Below the pieces are notes generated by a model that did no database searches, was not told the origin of the DNA, and was given only the letters and a program-made list of their open reading frames with translations. The position numbers and the translations under genes are program-made. Source: Metabacillus kandeliae (GTDB lineage Bacteria; Bacillota; Bacilli; Bacillales; Bacillaceae). From it: a stretch of DNA of 64,000 nt. Of this stretch, positions 56,068-64,000 are shown in pieces (the first letter of the stretch is position 1; every line of letters begins with the position of its first letter). The stretch spans positions 1,131,304-1,195,303 of the forward strand of contig NZ_JAJOZE010000001.1 in the NCBI RefSeq assembly GCF_021166585.1, read 5' to 3'.

Positions 56068-56460
56068 TTACTTTCCTCCTCTGATGACTGTTTTAAGTGA
56101 TTGAAATTGACCGTTCAATCTGTCAATCAAAGCGTTGTAATAAATTTGGTTTTCTGCCATTTCAGACATTTCTGAATCTATGTCCACATTATTTCCATTT
56201 TGCGAGTATGAAGTGTTCGCCGATTCTGTTATAAAAGGCTCCTCAGAGCTGCCTGCGAAAGATAAATGCCTTGGATCTGTCCGGTTTGCTTCAAACTTGC
56301 CGAGTTCTTCGTTCAGCGCCGAGCGGAACGTCACTTCCTTTGCCTTATAATTCGGAGTATCGACATTGGCAATATTGTTTGAAATGGTTTTTTGCTTCAA
56401 AGAGGAAAAGTCTGCAGCCTTTTCCAAAGATTGCATTACGTTAGTTGAAAAAATATTCAT
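56068..56460 (-). CDS. flgB: Flagellar proximal rod protein FlgB
   Basis: First gene of the fla/che operon. The 130-aa rod subunit has SNNIANVDTPNYKAKEVTF (27-45) and an amphipathic C-terminal helix. The ATG follows GGGGG at 6 bases. The 228-base interval between it and codY should contain the operon's SigA and SigD promoters. Confidence 0.97.
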   Translation of the reverse strand: MNIFSTNVMQSLEKAADFSSLKQKTISNNIANVDTPNYKAKEVTFRSALNEELGKFEANRTDPRHLSFAGSSEEPFITESANTSYSQNGNNVDIDSEMSEMAENQIYYNALIDRLNGQFQSLKTVIRGGK

Positions 56461-56509
56461 TCCTGACCCCCACGAAAGTTCTATGCAAAACGAATCTTAT
56501 AAGTGTCGA

Positions 56510-56539
56510 AATATGTTAAATCTCTACTTTTATTGTAAA
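56510..56539 (-). promoter_or_regulatory. Weak candidate SigA promoter for the fla/che operon
   Basis: On the minus strand TTTACA (56539-56534), 18 bases, CATATT (56515-56510). The -35 box matches at 5 of 6 positions and the -10 box at 4 of 6. The whole stretch 56461-56654 is AT-rich. I could not find a good SigD promoter (TAAA, 15 bases, GCCGATAT). A palindrome GGACTAAAGTCC lies further upstream at 56608-56619. Confidence 0.25.
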
Positions 56540-56654
56540 AAATAATAGGCTCAAAGTCTATGAAGACAGTGTAAAAAAAAGTCGTATAAATTATCTATTT
56601 TTTATAAGGACTTTAGTCCCATTAATATTTTCCTTGACTTTTTCCAGTCCTATG

Positions 56655-56689
56655 AAAAAAAGCACTTCCTCAAAGGAAGTGCTTTTTTT
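56655..56689 (-). terminator. Bidirectional intrinsic terminator after codY
   Basis: A perfect 9-bp stem GCACTTCCT (56662-56670) and AGGAAGTGC (56674-56682) with a 3-base loop, flanked by seven A and seven T. It overlaps the last base of the codY stop codon and isolates codY from the flagellar operon. Confidence 0.93.
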
Positions 56690-57468
56690 CAGCTTGATTT
56701 TAATTTGTCAAGCTCTACCAGGAATTTATTGTTCAATACTTTGATATACGTGCCTTTCATACCGAGAGACCTTGATTCAATCACCCCTGCACTTTCCAGC
56801 TTGCGCAGTGCATTAACAATGACGGATCTGGTAATTCCGACCCTGTCGGCAATTTTACTTGCCACAAGCAGGCCTTCATTCCCATTTAATTCTTCGAAAA
56901 TATGCTCAATTGCTTCGAGCTCACTGTAAGACAAGGAGCTGATCGCCATTTGAACAACAGCCTTGCTTCTTGCTTCCACTTCAATTTCTTCTGCTTTTTC
57001 ACGGAGGATCTCCATCCCTACTACGGTTGCTCCGTATTCTGCCAAGATTAAATCATCATCTTCAAATTGCTCCTCAAGACGGCCCAGTACAAGTGTACCA
57101 AGACGTTCGCCGCCTCCGATGATCGGAACGATGGTTGTCAGGCTTGAGGAGAACAGATCGCTGTTTTCCACAGGAAACGCCGTGTATTCGCTGTTTACAT
57201 CAAGGTTGGATGAAGTTTCATGCACATTAAACAGGCTCTGTGTATATTCTTCTGGAAACTGGCGGTCTTCCAGCATTTTTTTCATGCGTTCGTTTTCAAT
57301 CTGCTGGTTAATTGCAAAACCAAGCAGCTTTCCGCGCCGTGAAACCACAAAAATGTTTGCTTCAATAACATCCTGCAGCGTTTCCGCCATTTCCTTGAAG
57401 TTTACCGGCTTGCCGGCAGCTTTTTGAAGCATTGCATTAATTTTTCGCGTTTTTTCTAATAAAGCCAT
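56689..57468 (-). CDS. codY: GTP- and branched-chain amino acid-sensing repressor CodY
   Basis: Global regulator of nutrient starvation genes. The 259 aa have an N-terminal GAF domain that binds Ile/Leu/Val (about 1-155), a linker helix, and a C-terminal winged helix-turn-helix with [20 protein letters not shown] (about 203-222). It directly precedes the fla/che operon, which B. subtilis CodY is known to repress. It is downstream of hslU and ends in a strong terminator. Confidence 0.98.
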   Translation of the reverse strand: MALLEKTRKINAMLQKAAGKPVNFKEMAETLQDVIEANIFVVSRRGKLLGFAINQQIENERMKKMLEDRQFPEEYTQSLFNVHETSSNLDVNSEYTAFPVENSDLFSSSLTTIVPIIGGGERLGTLVLGRLEEQFEDDDLILAEYGATVVGMEILREKAEEIEVEARSKAVVQMAISSLSYSELEAIEHIFEELNGNEGLLVASKIADRVGITRSVIVNALRKLESAGVIESRSLGMKGTYIKVLNNKFLVELDKLKSS

Positions 57469-57498
57469 GATCTATTTCCTCCTATAACTCTTCAGTTC

Positions 57499-58896
57499 TT
57501 ATAAAATGAATTGACTTAAATCCTTATTAACAGCAATTTTTCCGAGTTTATCATCAACATACTGAGGTGTAATGGTGATCTTATCCATCGTAATGTCAGG
57601 TGCTTCAAATGATAAATCTTCTAAAAGCCGTTCAAGTATAGTATGTAATCTTCTGGCACCGATGTTGTCCGTATCCTGGTTCACCTGAAACGCAACTTCT
57701 GCTATCCTGCGAATAGCATCGTCAGAAAATTCGAGATTTATACCTTCTGTTTCCAAAAGAGCCTGGTATTGTTTAAGAAGGGCATTATCCGGTTCTACCA
57801 GGATTTTCACAAAGTCGTCCGTGCTGAGCTTTGTTAATTCAACCCTGATTGGAAATCTGCCCTGAAGCTCAGGGATCAAGTCAGAAGGCTTCGCCATATG
57901 GAAGGCGCCTGCGGCAATAAAGAGAATGTGATCTGTTTTGACTGTTCCATACTTTGTCACAACAGTGGAACCCTCTACAATCGGCAGAATGTCTCTTTGA
58001 ACCCCTTCTCTTGAAACATCAGCACTGGCACCGCCGCTGTTTTTCTTTGCCACTTTATCAATTTCATCAACAAAGATAATGCCTGACTGCTCAGCGCGGA
58101 ATATGGCTTCCTGTGTGACATCTTCCATATCAATCAGTTTTTGCGCTTCTTCATTGGCGAGCACTTTTCTGGCTTCGCGCACTGTTATTTTTCGTTTCTT
58201 TTTCTTCTTCGGGAGCAGGCCGCCTAAAGCATCCTGCATATTCATGCCCATCTGTTCCATTCCCGAACCTTGGAGCATATCAAACATAGATGGCTGCTGC
58301 TCCTCAACCTCAACTGTTACATAATGGTCTTCAAGCTCGCCAAGCGCTAGCTTGTGAGCCATGCGTTTTCTGTTTTCTTCAACAGACGGCTCTTCAGCAG
58401 GCTGCTCTTCGCTTTCCTGACCCTGGCCTCCGCCAAAAAGCATTTCCAGCGGATTTTTGTAATTTGGCGCTTTTTTGCTTCCCGGCACAAGAAGCTCAAC
58501 TAGCCTTCTGTTGGCGTACTCTTCAGCAGGCCCCTTTACATCAGCCATTTTTTCTTCTTTTACTAGTCTAATGGATGTTTCAGCCAGGTCTCTGACCATC
58601 GATTCCACATCGCGGCCTACATATCCGACTTCTGTGAATTTTGTTGCTTCCACTTTTACAAAAGGCGCCCCGACAAGCTTCGCCATTCTCCTGGCTATTT
58701 CGGTTTTTCCGACACCTGTAGGTCCGATCATGAGGATGTTCTTCGGCACCACTTCATCCCTTAAAGACCCCCCGAGCAATGTGCGGCGATAACGGTTGCG
58801 GAGTGCAACGGCAACGGCTTTTTTAGCCTCGGTCTGCCCAACAATATACTGATCAAGCCGTTCAACAATCTGACGCGGAGTTAATTGATTATTCAT
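57499..58896 (-). CDS. hslU: HslUV protease ATPase subunit (ClpY)
   Basis: The AAA+ unfoldase that feeds substrates to HslV. The 465 aa have the Walker A GPTGVGKT (58-65), the insertion I domain (about 110-245) with a Gly/Glu-rich stretch and [20 protein letters not shown], the Walker [10 protein letters not shown], the sensor segment and the C-terminal DLSQFIL that activates HslV. The start was set at MNNQLTPRQ (58896); the frame is open 39 codons upstream through the end of hslV but relatives start here. Confidence 0.97.
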   Translation of the reverse strand: MNNQLTPRQIVERLDQYIVGQTEAKKAVAVALRNRYRRTLLGGSLRDEVVPKNILMIGPTGVGKTEIARRMAKLVGAPFVKVEATKFTEVGYVGRDVESMVRDLAETSIRLVKEEKMADVKGPAEEYANRRLVELLVPGSKKAPNYKNPLEMLFGGGQGQESEEQPAEEPSVEENRKRMAHKLALGELEDHYVTVEVEEQQPSMFDMLQGSGMEQMGMNMQDALGGLLPKKKKKRKITVREARKVLANEEAQKLIDMEDVTQEAIFRAEQSGIIFVDEIDKVAKKNSGGASADVSREGVQRDILPIVEGSTVVTKYGTVKTDHILFIAAGAFHMAKPSDLIPELQGRFPIRVELTKLSTDDFVKILVEPDNALLKQYQALLETEGINLEFSDDAIRRIAEVAFQVNQDTDNIGARRLHTILERLLEDLSFEAPDITMDKITITPQYVDDKLGKIAVNKDLSQFIL

Positions 58897-58912
58897 TCCG
58901 ATCATCCTCTCC

Positions 58913-59467
58913 TTACAGCTCTTCAACAATGATATTTGAATTGGTATAAACGCAAATCTCTCCGGCAATTTCCAAAGCAGCTCTCGCAATATCCCGTGCT
59001 TCAAGCTGTTCACCGCTGTATTTTTTTAATGCTCTTCCCGCTGAAAGAGCGTAGTTCCCGCCCGAACCAATAGCAAGGATGCCATCATCAGGCTCAATCA
59101 CTTCCCCTGTTCCGGATACTAGCAGAAGGTCTGTTTCGTTCATCACAATCAGCATTGCTTCAAGGCGCCGCAGCACCTTATCACTGCGCCATTCTTTTGC
59201 GAGTTCAACAGCAGCTCTTTGAAGATTGCCGTTATACTCCTCAAGCCTTCCTTCAAACATTTCAAAAAGAGTGAATGCATCTGCTACCGAACCGGCAAAT
59301 CCAGCAATCACCCTGCCATTGAAAATTTTTCTGACTTTTTTTGCTGTGTGCTTCATCACCACTGCGTTGCCGAGCGTAACCTGGCCGTCGCCGGCCATCG
59401 CATTGCCGCCTTTATGCTTAATGGCAAAAATAGTGGTTGCGTGAAATTGCGATGCTTGTTCAGACAT
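58913..59467 (-). CDS. hslV: HslUV protease catalytic subunit (ClpQ)
   Basis: The proteasome-like dodecameric peptidase partner of HslU. The 184-aa protein starts [12 protein letters not shown], so the threonine pair that is the N-terminal nucleophile in E. coli is at 11-12. In B. subtilis the unprocessed N-terminal serine is reported as nucleophile. Here Ser6 aligns with that serine and four extra residues precede it. The start ATG at 59467 has AGGAGA and no other start codon fits. It lies 17 bases before hslU. Confidence 0.95.
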   Translation of the reverse strand: MSEQASQFHATTIFAIKHKGGNAMAGDGQVTLGNAVVMKHTAKKVRKIFNGRVIAGFAGSVADAFTLFEMFEGRLEEYNGNLQRAAVELAKEWRSDKVLRRLEAMLIVMNETDLLLVSGTGEVIEPDDGILAIGSGGNYALSAGRALKKYSGEQLEARDIARAALEIAGEICVYTNSNIIVEEL

Positions 59468-59536
59468 CCATTTTCTCTCCTTTAAACAAGCAGCCTTTAT
59501 GTGAGGCAGCCTGCAAATTAATATTCCTGCCTTTAT

Positions 59537-60436
59537 TTATGCTCGAGGGTGATGGGACATATAAGTTTTTCTGAGCTGTTCTTTCGACACATGGGTATAA
59601 ACCTGTGTAGATGAAAGATGTTCATGTCCCAAAAGCTCCTGTACACTTCTTAAATCTGCTCCTTCATTTAGAAGGTGTGTGGCAAAAGTATGCCGGAACA
59701 TATGAGGATGAAGCTTCAGCGTCAGGGATGACTGCTTGATCAATTCATTTAAGATGTGTCTGATGCCTCTTGCTGTAAGCGGTCCGCCCCGATGATTAAC
59801 AAATACATAGCCTGTATCTGCTGATTTTTCTGCCAGTTTTTTTCTTCCATCCTCCAAATAAGCTTCAAGTGCATCCTGTGCATAGCTGCCGAAAGGCACA
59901 TAGCGCTGCTTGCTGCCTTTTCCCGTCACAAGAATAGTTCCTGTAAAAAGGTCAAGGTCTGTCAATTTCAGGCCGGCGCATTCGCTTACTCTTATTCCTG
60001 TTGCATAAAGCACCTCTAATAGAGCCTTGTTTCTCTGGCCAAGCGGCTTTGTAACATCAGGCGCTTCAAAAAGAGTATTGATATCTTCCGGAAAAAGAAA
60101 CTTTGGAATCCGATATTCTTTTTTCGGAAGCGAGACAAGCGCAAAAGGATTTTCTGAAACTATTTTCTCTCTGTTCAAGAACTTATAGAAGCTCCTGATC
60201 GAAGAAATTTTTCGGGAGATCGTTTTTCTGGCAAATTGTTTTTTATGTAAGTTTGTCAAGTACAGCCTTGTATCCTGATAGGTGACTTCTTTAAAAGAAG
60301 GGATGCCTTCTTCCATTAAAAAAGCTGCCAAATCTTCAATGTCAGCAATGTAATTCACAATTGTATATTGTGAGTAATTTTTTTCAATTTGTAAATAATC
60401 TACGAACAAATTTAAATAATTCTTAACATTTTCCAT
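59537..60436 (-). CDS. xerC: Tyrosine recombinase XerC (CodV)
   Basis: Site-specific recombinase that resolves chromosome dimers at dif together with its partner (RipX/XerD). The 299 aa have an N-terminal SAM-like core-binding domain (1 to about 100) and a catalytic domain with Arg149, Lys173, His245, Arg248, His271 and nucleophile Tyr280, all present. The ATG follows GAGGTG. A long hairpin sits just upstream of that ribosome binding site. Confidence 0.97.
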   Translation of the reverse strand: MENVKNYLNLFVDYLQIEKNYSQYTIVNYIADIEDLAAFLMEEGIPSFKEVTYQDTRLYLTNLHKKQFARKTISRKISSIRSFYKFLNREKIVSENPFALVSLPKKEYRIPKFLFPEDINTLFEAPDVTKPLGQRNKALLEVLYATGIRVSECAGLKLTDLDLFTGTILVTGKGSKQRYVPFGSYAQDALEAYLEDGRKKLAEKSADTGYVFVNHRGGPLTARGIRHILNELIKQSSLTLKLHPHMFRHTFATHLLNEGADLRSVQELLGHEHLSSTQVYTHVSKEQLRKTYMSHHPRA

Positions 60437-60449
60437 ATTAACACCTCAC

Positions 60450-60487
60450 AAGGGCTACTAAATGGTATCACACCTTCAGCAGCCCTT
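60450..60487 (-). other. Long hairpin in the trmFO-xerC gap
   Basis: On the minus strand AAGGGCT (60487-60481) pairs with AGCCCTT (60456-60450). Inside this GCTGAA/TTTAGT and GGT/ACC continue the stem with one bulge and wobble pairs, giving about 16 pairs around a short loop. No T run follows; the next bases, TGTGAGGTG, are the xerC ribosome binding site. Confidence 0.65.
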
Positions 60488-60498
60488 GCAAATGCTTT

Positions 60499-61806
60499 CT
60501 ATAGTTTTTTCGAAATTTTTTGAATTGTTTCAAGCGCTCTGTTAGCGTATGCTTCATAGCGTTCTTTTTTGCTCTTAATCCGCTCTGGAAGCTCTGGAAA
60601 AATACCGAAATTCGCATTCATTGGCTGGAAGTTTTCGGGATTCGCCGTTGTAATATAACGCGCCATGCTTCCCATTGCAGTTTCAGAAGGCATGGTGACA
60701 AGCTCTTTGCCCAGTACATAATGAGCAGCGTTCAAACCGGCAAGCAGTCCTGATGCTGCAGATTCAACATATCCTTCCACACCTGTCATCTGCCCGGCAA
60801 AAAACAAGTCTTCTCTCTCTTTGTACTGATAGGTCGGCAATAAAAGCCGCGGAGAGTTTATGAAGGTATTTCTGTGCATGACGCCGTAACGGACGATTTC
60901 TGCATTCTCAAGACCCGGGATCAGTCTGATGACTTCCTTTTGGGCTCCCCATTTCAAATGTGTCTGAAATCCAACAATGTTATACAGCGTACCAGCTGCA
61001 TCATCCTGTCTCAGCTGCACAACAGCATATGGGCGCTTGCCTGTCTTTGGATCTTCAAGTCCCACAGGCTTCATTGGACCAAACAGCATCGTTTTCTTGC
61101 CTCGCTGTCCCATTACTTCGATCGGCATGCAGCCCTCAAAATAAATTTCTTTCTCAAATTCTTTGAGCGGCACAGTTTCTGCCTGTACTAGTGCTTCGTA
61201 GAAGGCTTCAAATTCTTCCTCTGTCATCGGGCAGTTCAGGTAGGCAGCTTCTCCTTTGTCATACCTTGATTTCAAGTAGACTTTCTCAAGGTCAATGCTT
61301 TCTTTTTCAATAATCGGTGCTGCCGCATCGTAAAAATACAGGTAATCTTCCCCTGTCAGAGACTGCAGTTTTTCAGAAAGTGCCTTTGATGTAAGAGGAC
61401 CTGTTGCGATAATCGTTGGCCCTTCGGGGAATTCAGAAACCTCTTCGTTAATGACCGTCACGTTTGGATGATTTTTAACTCTGTCCGTTACCAGTCCCGC
61501 GAATTCATGCCTGTCCACCGCAAGCGCGCCTCCGGCAGGAACAGCGCAATCATCTGCAGAACGGATAATAACAGAGTCAAGTGTTCTCATTTCTTCTTTT
61601 AAAACACCTACTGCATTGGTGAGGCTGTTCCCTCTAAGAGAATTTGAGCAGACAAGCTCTGCAAATTTATCTGTATGATGGGCAGGCGTCTGCTTTACAG
61701 GCCTCATCTCAAAAAGGTTAACCTTAATGCCTCTTTTAGCGAGCTGCCAGGCTGCCTCGCTCCCGGCAAGCCCTGCACCTACTACGTTTACTGCTTGTTG
61801 TGTCAT
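60499..61806 (-). CDS. trmFO: Methylenetetrahydrofolate-tRNA (uracil-5-)-methyltransferase TrmFO
   Basis: Makes m5U54 in tRNA using methylenetetrahydrofolate and FAD, the Gram-positive alternative to SAM-dependent TrmA (earlier name Gid). The 435 aa have the FAD motif GAGLAGSE (10-17), Cys53 in [12 protein letters not shown] and Cys226 in [11 protein letters not shown], the two cysteines known in B. subtilis TrmFO. The ATG follows GGGAGG. It lies between topA and xerC. Confidence 0.98.
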   Translation of the reverse strand: MTQQAVNVVGAGLAGSEAAWQLAKRGIKVNLFEMRPVKQTPAHHTDKFAELVCSNSLRGNSLTNAVGVLKEEMRTLDSVIIRSADDCAVPAGGALAVDRHEFAGLVTDRVKNHPNVTVINEEVSEFPEGPTIIATGPLTSKALSEKLQSLTGEDYLYFYDAAAPIIEKESIDLEKVYLKSRYDKGEAAYLNCPMTEEEFEAFYEALVQAETVPLKEFEKEIYFEGCMPIEVMGQRGKKTMLFGPMKPVGLEDPKTGKRPYAVVQLRQDDAAGTLYNIVGFQTHLKWGAQKEVIRLIPGLENAEIVRYGVMHRNTFINSPRLLLPTYQYKEREDLFFAGQMTGVEGYVESAASGLLAGLNAAHYVLGKELVTMPSETAMGSMARYITTANPENFQPMNANFGIFPELPERIKSKKERYEAYANRALETIQKISKKL

Positions 61807-61862
61807 AAACCTTTATCCTCCCGTAATTGTTCGTCATGATGACAGAATCTCATTTTTGAAAG

Positions 61863-61890
61863 TAAAACAGGTGAGCAAGATTCGCTCACC
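61863..61890 (-). terminator. Intrinsic terminator after topA
   Basis: A perfect 7-bp stem GGTGAGC (61870-61876) and GCTCACC (61884-61890). On the minus strand it is followed by TGTTTTAC. It begins 1 base after the topA stop codon. Confidence 0.75.
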
Positions 61891-61891
61891 G

Positions 61892-63967
61892 TTACTTTTG
61901 CTGCTCTTCTTTATAATCGCAATTCATACATTGTATTTGATTCCCTTTTTTCAGCTTTTTCTCAACAAGCATTGATTCGCATCGAGGGCACTGTCTTGCG
62001 ATTGGTTTATCCCAGGAAAGGAAATCGCATTCAGGGAATCTGTCACAGCCATAGAAAATGCGCCGTTTCTTTGTTTTTCTTTCGACAACGTTGCCTTCAT
62101 GGCATTTCGGACATTTTACGCCGATTTCTTTTGTAATCGGCTTGGTATTTCTGCAGTCCGGAAAGTTTGAGCATGCCATGAACTTGCCAAACCGCCCCAT
62201 TTTGATGACCATCGGGTTTCCGCACTCTTCACAGTCAACTCCAGCAGGTTCGTCCTTGATCTCGATTTCTTCCATTTCTGCCTCTGCTTTTGTAAGGCGA
62301 ACAGAAAAATCTTTATAAAAGTCATCGATAATGCTGACCCATTGAATTTTTCCATCTTCTACTTCATCAAGGCTGTTTTCCATTTTTACTGTAAAATCAA
62401 CATCAATGATCTCAGGGAAGAATTCCACGATCAGCTCAAGAACAATCTCTCCGAGCTCTGTTGGAACAAACCGTTTGTTATCAAGAGAAACATAGCCTCT
62501 TTTTTGAATCGTATCAAGGGTTGGCGCATATGTGGAAGGGCGGCCGATGCCGAGTTCTTCCAACGTTTTTACAAGCCGGGCCTCTGTGTATCGCGGCGGC
62601 GGCTGGGTAAAATGCTGGGCAGGCTCAACATCTTTAGAAAAGACTTCATCGCCTTCTTTAAGATCAGGAAGCATCTTATTCTTTTCTTCCTGCTGGTCAT
62701 CTGTGCCTTCAACATACACCTTCATGAAGCCTGGAAATTTAATTTTTGATCCGGTTGCTCTGAAAATAACACCATTGTTATTAAGATCAACGCTCATCGT
62801 ATCCAGAACAGCAGGCGTCATTTGGCTTGAGGTAAACCGTTCCCAGATCAGCTTGTATAATCTCAGCTGGTCCCTGCTCAAATGTTCTTTTAAAGAAGCA
62901 GGATCGCGCAAAGTAGATGTTGGACGGATCGCTTCATGGGCATCCTGTGCATTTGCATTTTTCTTAGCTTCTTTTTTAGCTTGTGAGACATATTCTTTTC
63001 CGTAAGTCTCTTCGATGTAGGCTGCTGCTTCATTCTGCGCTGTTTCTGAAATTCTTGTAGAGTCAGTTCTCATATAAGTAATTAATCCGACAGTTCCGTC
63101 CTTGCCTAGATCAATTCCTTCATATAATTGCTGGGCAATCATCATCGTTTTCTTCGCTCTGAAGTTTAATTTTCTGGCTGCTTCCTGCTGAAGAGTGGAG
63201 GTTGTAAAAGGAAGAGCCGGATTGCGCCTTCTCTCCTTTTTAGAAACTGACGCAACCTGAAACGAATTTCCCTGCAGCTGCTTTTGAACCTCTTTTACAT
63301 CTTCTTCTGTTTTCAGCTCTGTTTTTTTGCCATTTAAGCCGTAAAAGGAGCCTTCAAATTGATCTTTGCCTTTTAAAAACTGGCCATCAATCGTCCAGTA
63401 TTCTTCAGGCTTAAACTCTTTAATTTCTTTTTCTCTGTCGATAATCAGCCTGACCGCTACTGATTGCACACGGCCTGCACTCAGCCCTTTTTTTACTTTC
63501 TTCCAAAGCAGCGGACTGATTTTATATCCGACAAGCCTGTCAAGCACTCTTCTTGCCTGCTGGGCGTCTACTAAATCCATGTTGATGGATCTCGGATGCT
63601 TAAACGATTCTTTTATCGCATCCTTTGTAATTTCATTAAAAACAACCCTGCAGTCAGAATGAGCATCAAGATCAAGGCTATGAGCAAGATGCCAGGCAAT
63701 CGCTTCTCCCTCGCGATCCGGGTCAGCTGCGAGAAAAACTTTTTTGGCTTTTTTAGCCGCTGACTTTAATTCTTTCATAACAGAGCCTTTGCCCCTGATG
63801 GTAATATATTTCGGTTCAAAGTTTTTTTCCACGTCTACGCCAATCTGGCTTTTCGGCAAATCGCGAACATGGCCCATAGAAGCTTTTACTTTGTATTTTT
63901 TACCAAGGTAGCGCTCAATTGTTTTTGCCTTAGCAGGTGATTCCACGATAACTAAGTAGTCTGACAT
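61892..63967 (-). CDS. topA: DNA topoisomerase I
   Basis: Type IA enzyme that relaxes negative supercoils. The 691 aa have the Toprim acid residues (Glu9 and Asp82-x-Asp84 in AADPDREGE), the nucleophile Tyr298 in [14 protein letters not shown], and three C-terminal zinc ribbons of four cysteines each. The start was set at the second ATG (63967), 8-9 bases from GGGGG; the first ATG is too close. The length then equals B. subtilis TopA. Confidence 0.98.
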   Translation of the reverse strand: MSDYLVIVESPAKAKTIERYLGKKYKVKASMGHVRDLPKSQIGVDVEKNFEPKYITIRGKGSVMKELKSAAKKAKKVFLAADPDREGEAIAWHLAHSLDLDAHSDCRVVFNEITKDAIKESFKHPRSINMDLVDAQQARRVLDRLVGYKISPLLWKKVKKGLSAGRVQSVAVRLIIDREKEIKEFKPEEYWTIDGQFLKGKDQFEGSFYGLNGKKTELKTEEDVKEVQKQLQGNSFQVASVSKKERRRNPALPFTTSTLQQEAARKLNFRAKKTMMIAQQLYEGIDLGKDGTVGLITYMRTDSTRISETAQNEAAAYIEETYGKEYVSQAKKEAKKNANAQDAHEAIRPTSTLRDPASLKEHLSRDQLRLYKLIWERFTSSQMTPAVLDTMSVDLNNNGVIFRATGSKIKFPGFMKVYVEGTDDQQEEKNKMLPDLKEGDEVFSKDVEPAQHFTQPPPRYTEARLVKTLEELGIGRPSTYAPTLDTIQKRGYVSLDNKRFVPTELGEIVLELIVEFFPEIIDVDFTVKMENSLDEVEDGKIQWVSIIDDFYKDFSVRLTKAEAEMEEIEIKDEPAGVDCEECGNPMVIKMGRFGKFMACSNFPDCRNTKPITKEIGVKCPKCHEGNVVERKTKKRRIFYGCDRFPECDFLSWDKPIARQCPRCESMLVEKKLKKGNQIQCMNCDYKEEQQK

Positions 63968-64000
63968 TTTCATGTCCCCCTTAAGAGGTGATCTCTCTCT

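Noticed and set aside
56461..56688. A c-di-GMP riboswitch before the flagellar operon
   Set aside because: None of the conserved c-di-GMP-I core segments could be found; the interval is AT-rich with only a short palindrome.
58897..59013. A 39-residue N-terminal extension of HslU
   Set aside because: It lies in the end of hslV in another frame; HslU proteins begin at the LTPRQIV segment.

Overview
All 66 protein genes recognised here lie on the minus strand, so transcription runs from position 64000 toward 1. Gene order and protein sequences match the long conserved block of Bacillus subtilis that runs from topA through the fla/che operon, rpsB, polC, nusA-infB and pnp to the dipicolinate genes. 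The window comes from the core chromosome of an endospore-forming, flagellated member of the Bacillaceae. The proteins are close to B. subtilis but clearly not identical, so it is another species. No rRNA, tRNA, insertion sequence, prophage, CRISPR array or plus-strand gene was seen.

Layout in transcription order. (1) 63967-56689: topA, trmFO, xerC, hslV, hslU, codY (DNA topology, tRNA modification, chromosome dimer resolution, proteolysis and the GTP/branched-chain amino acid sensor), ended by a strong terminator. (2) 56460-29550: a fla/che operon of 34 genes from flgB to swrB. It encodes the rod, hook and hook-cap proteins, MS-ring, switch, type III export gate and ATPase, FlhF/FlhG placement GTPases, chemotaxis proteins CheB/A/W/C/D/Y, the flagellar sigma factor SigD and SwrB. 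Many genes overlap by 1-20 bases, which suggests translational coupling. (3) 29393-15552: rpsB, tsf, pyrH, frr, uppS, cdsA, dxr, rasP, proS, polC (translation, UMP synthesis, isoprenoid and phospholipid precursors, membrane proteolysis, replication). (4) 15290-10103: the rimP-nusA-ylxR-ylxQ-infB-ylxP-rbfA operon, with its own promoter and a structured leader. (5) 9975-5267: truB, ribF, rpsO, pnp. (6) 5077-1: ylxY, mlpA, ymxH, dpaA-dpaB (spore dipicolinate) and the start of asd.

Most genes are housekeeping, and I see no sign of a new multi-gene system. The items of most interest are small: a roughly 120-bp palindromic element with short terminal inverted repeats between dpaA and ymxH; a promoter followed by two terminator-like hairpins in the rimP leader; a GC-rich hairpin in place of a usable ribosome binding site before swrD; a long hairpin abutting the xerC ribosome binding site; an extra TIGR02530-type gene between flgD and flgE; an HslV with a lengthened N-terminus; and a YlxY deacetylase-fold protein lacking the catalytic aspartates.

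Comparisons with B. subtilis and family assignments come from memory of those sequences, not from a search. Start codons were chosen from ribosome binding site spacing and family N-termini, and often differ from the longest open frame.
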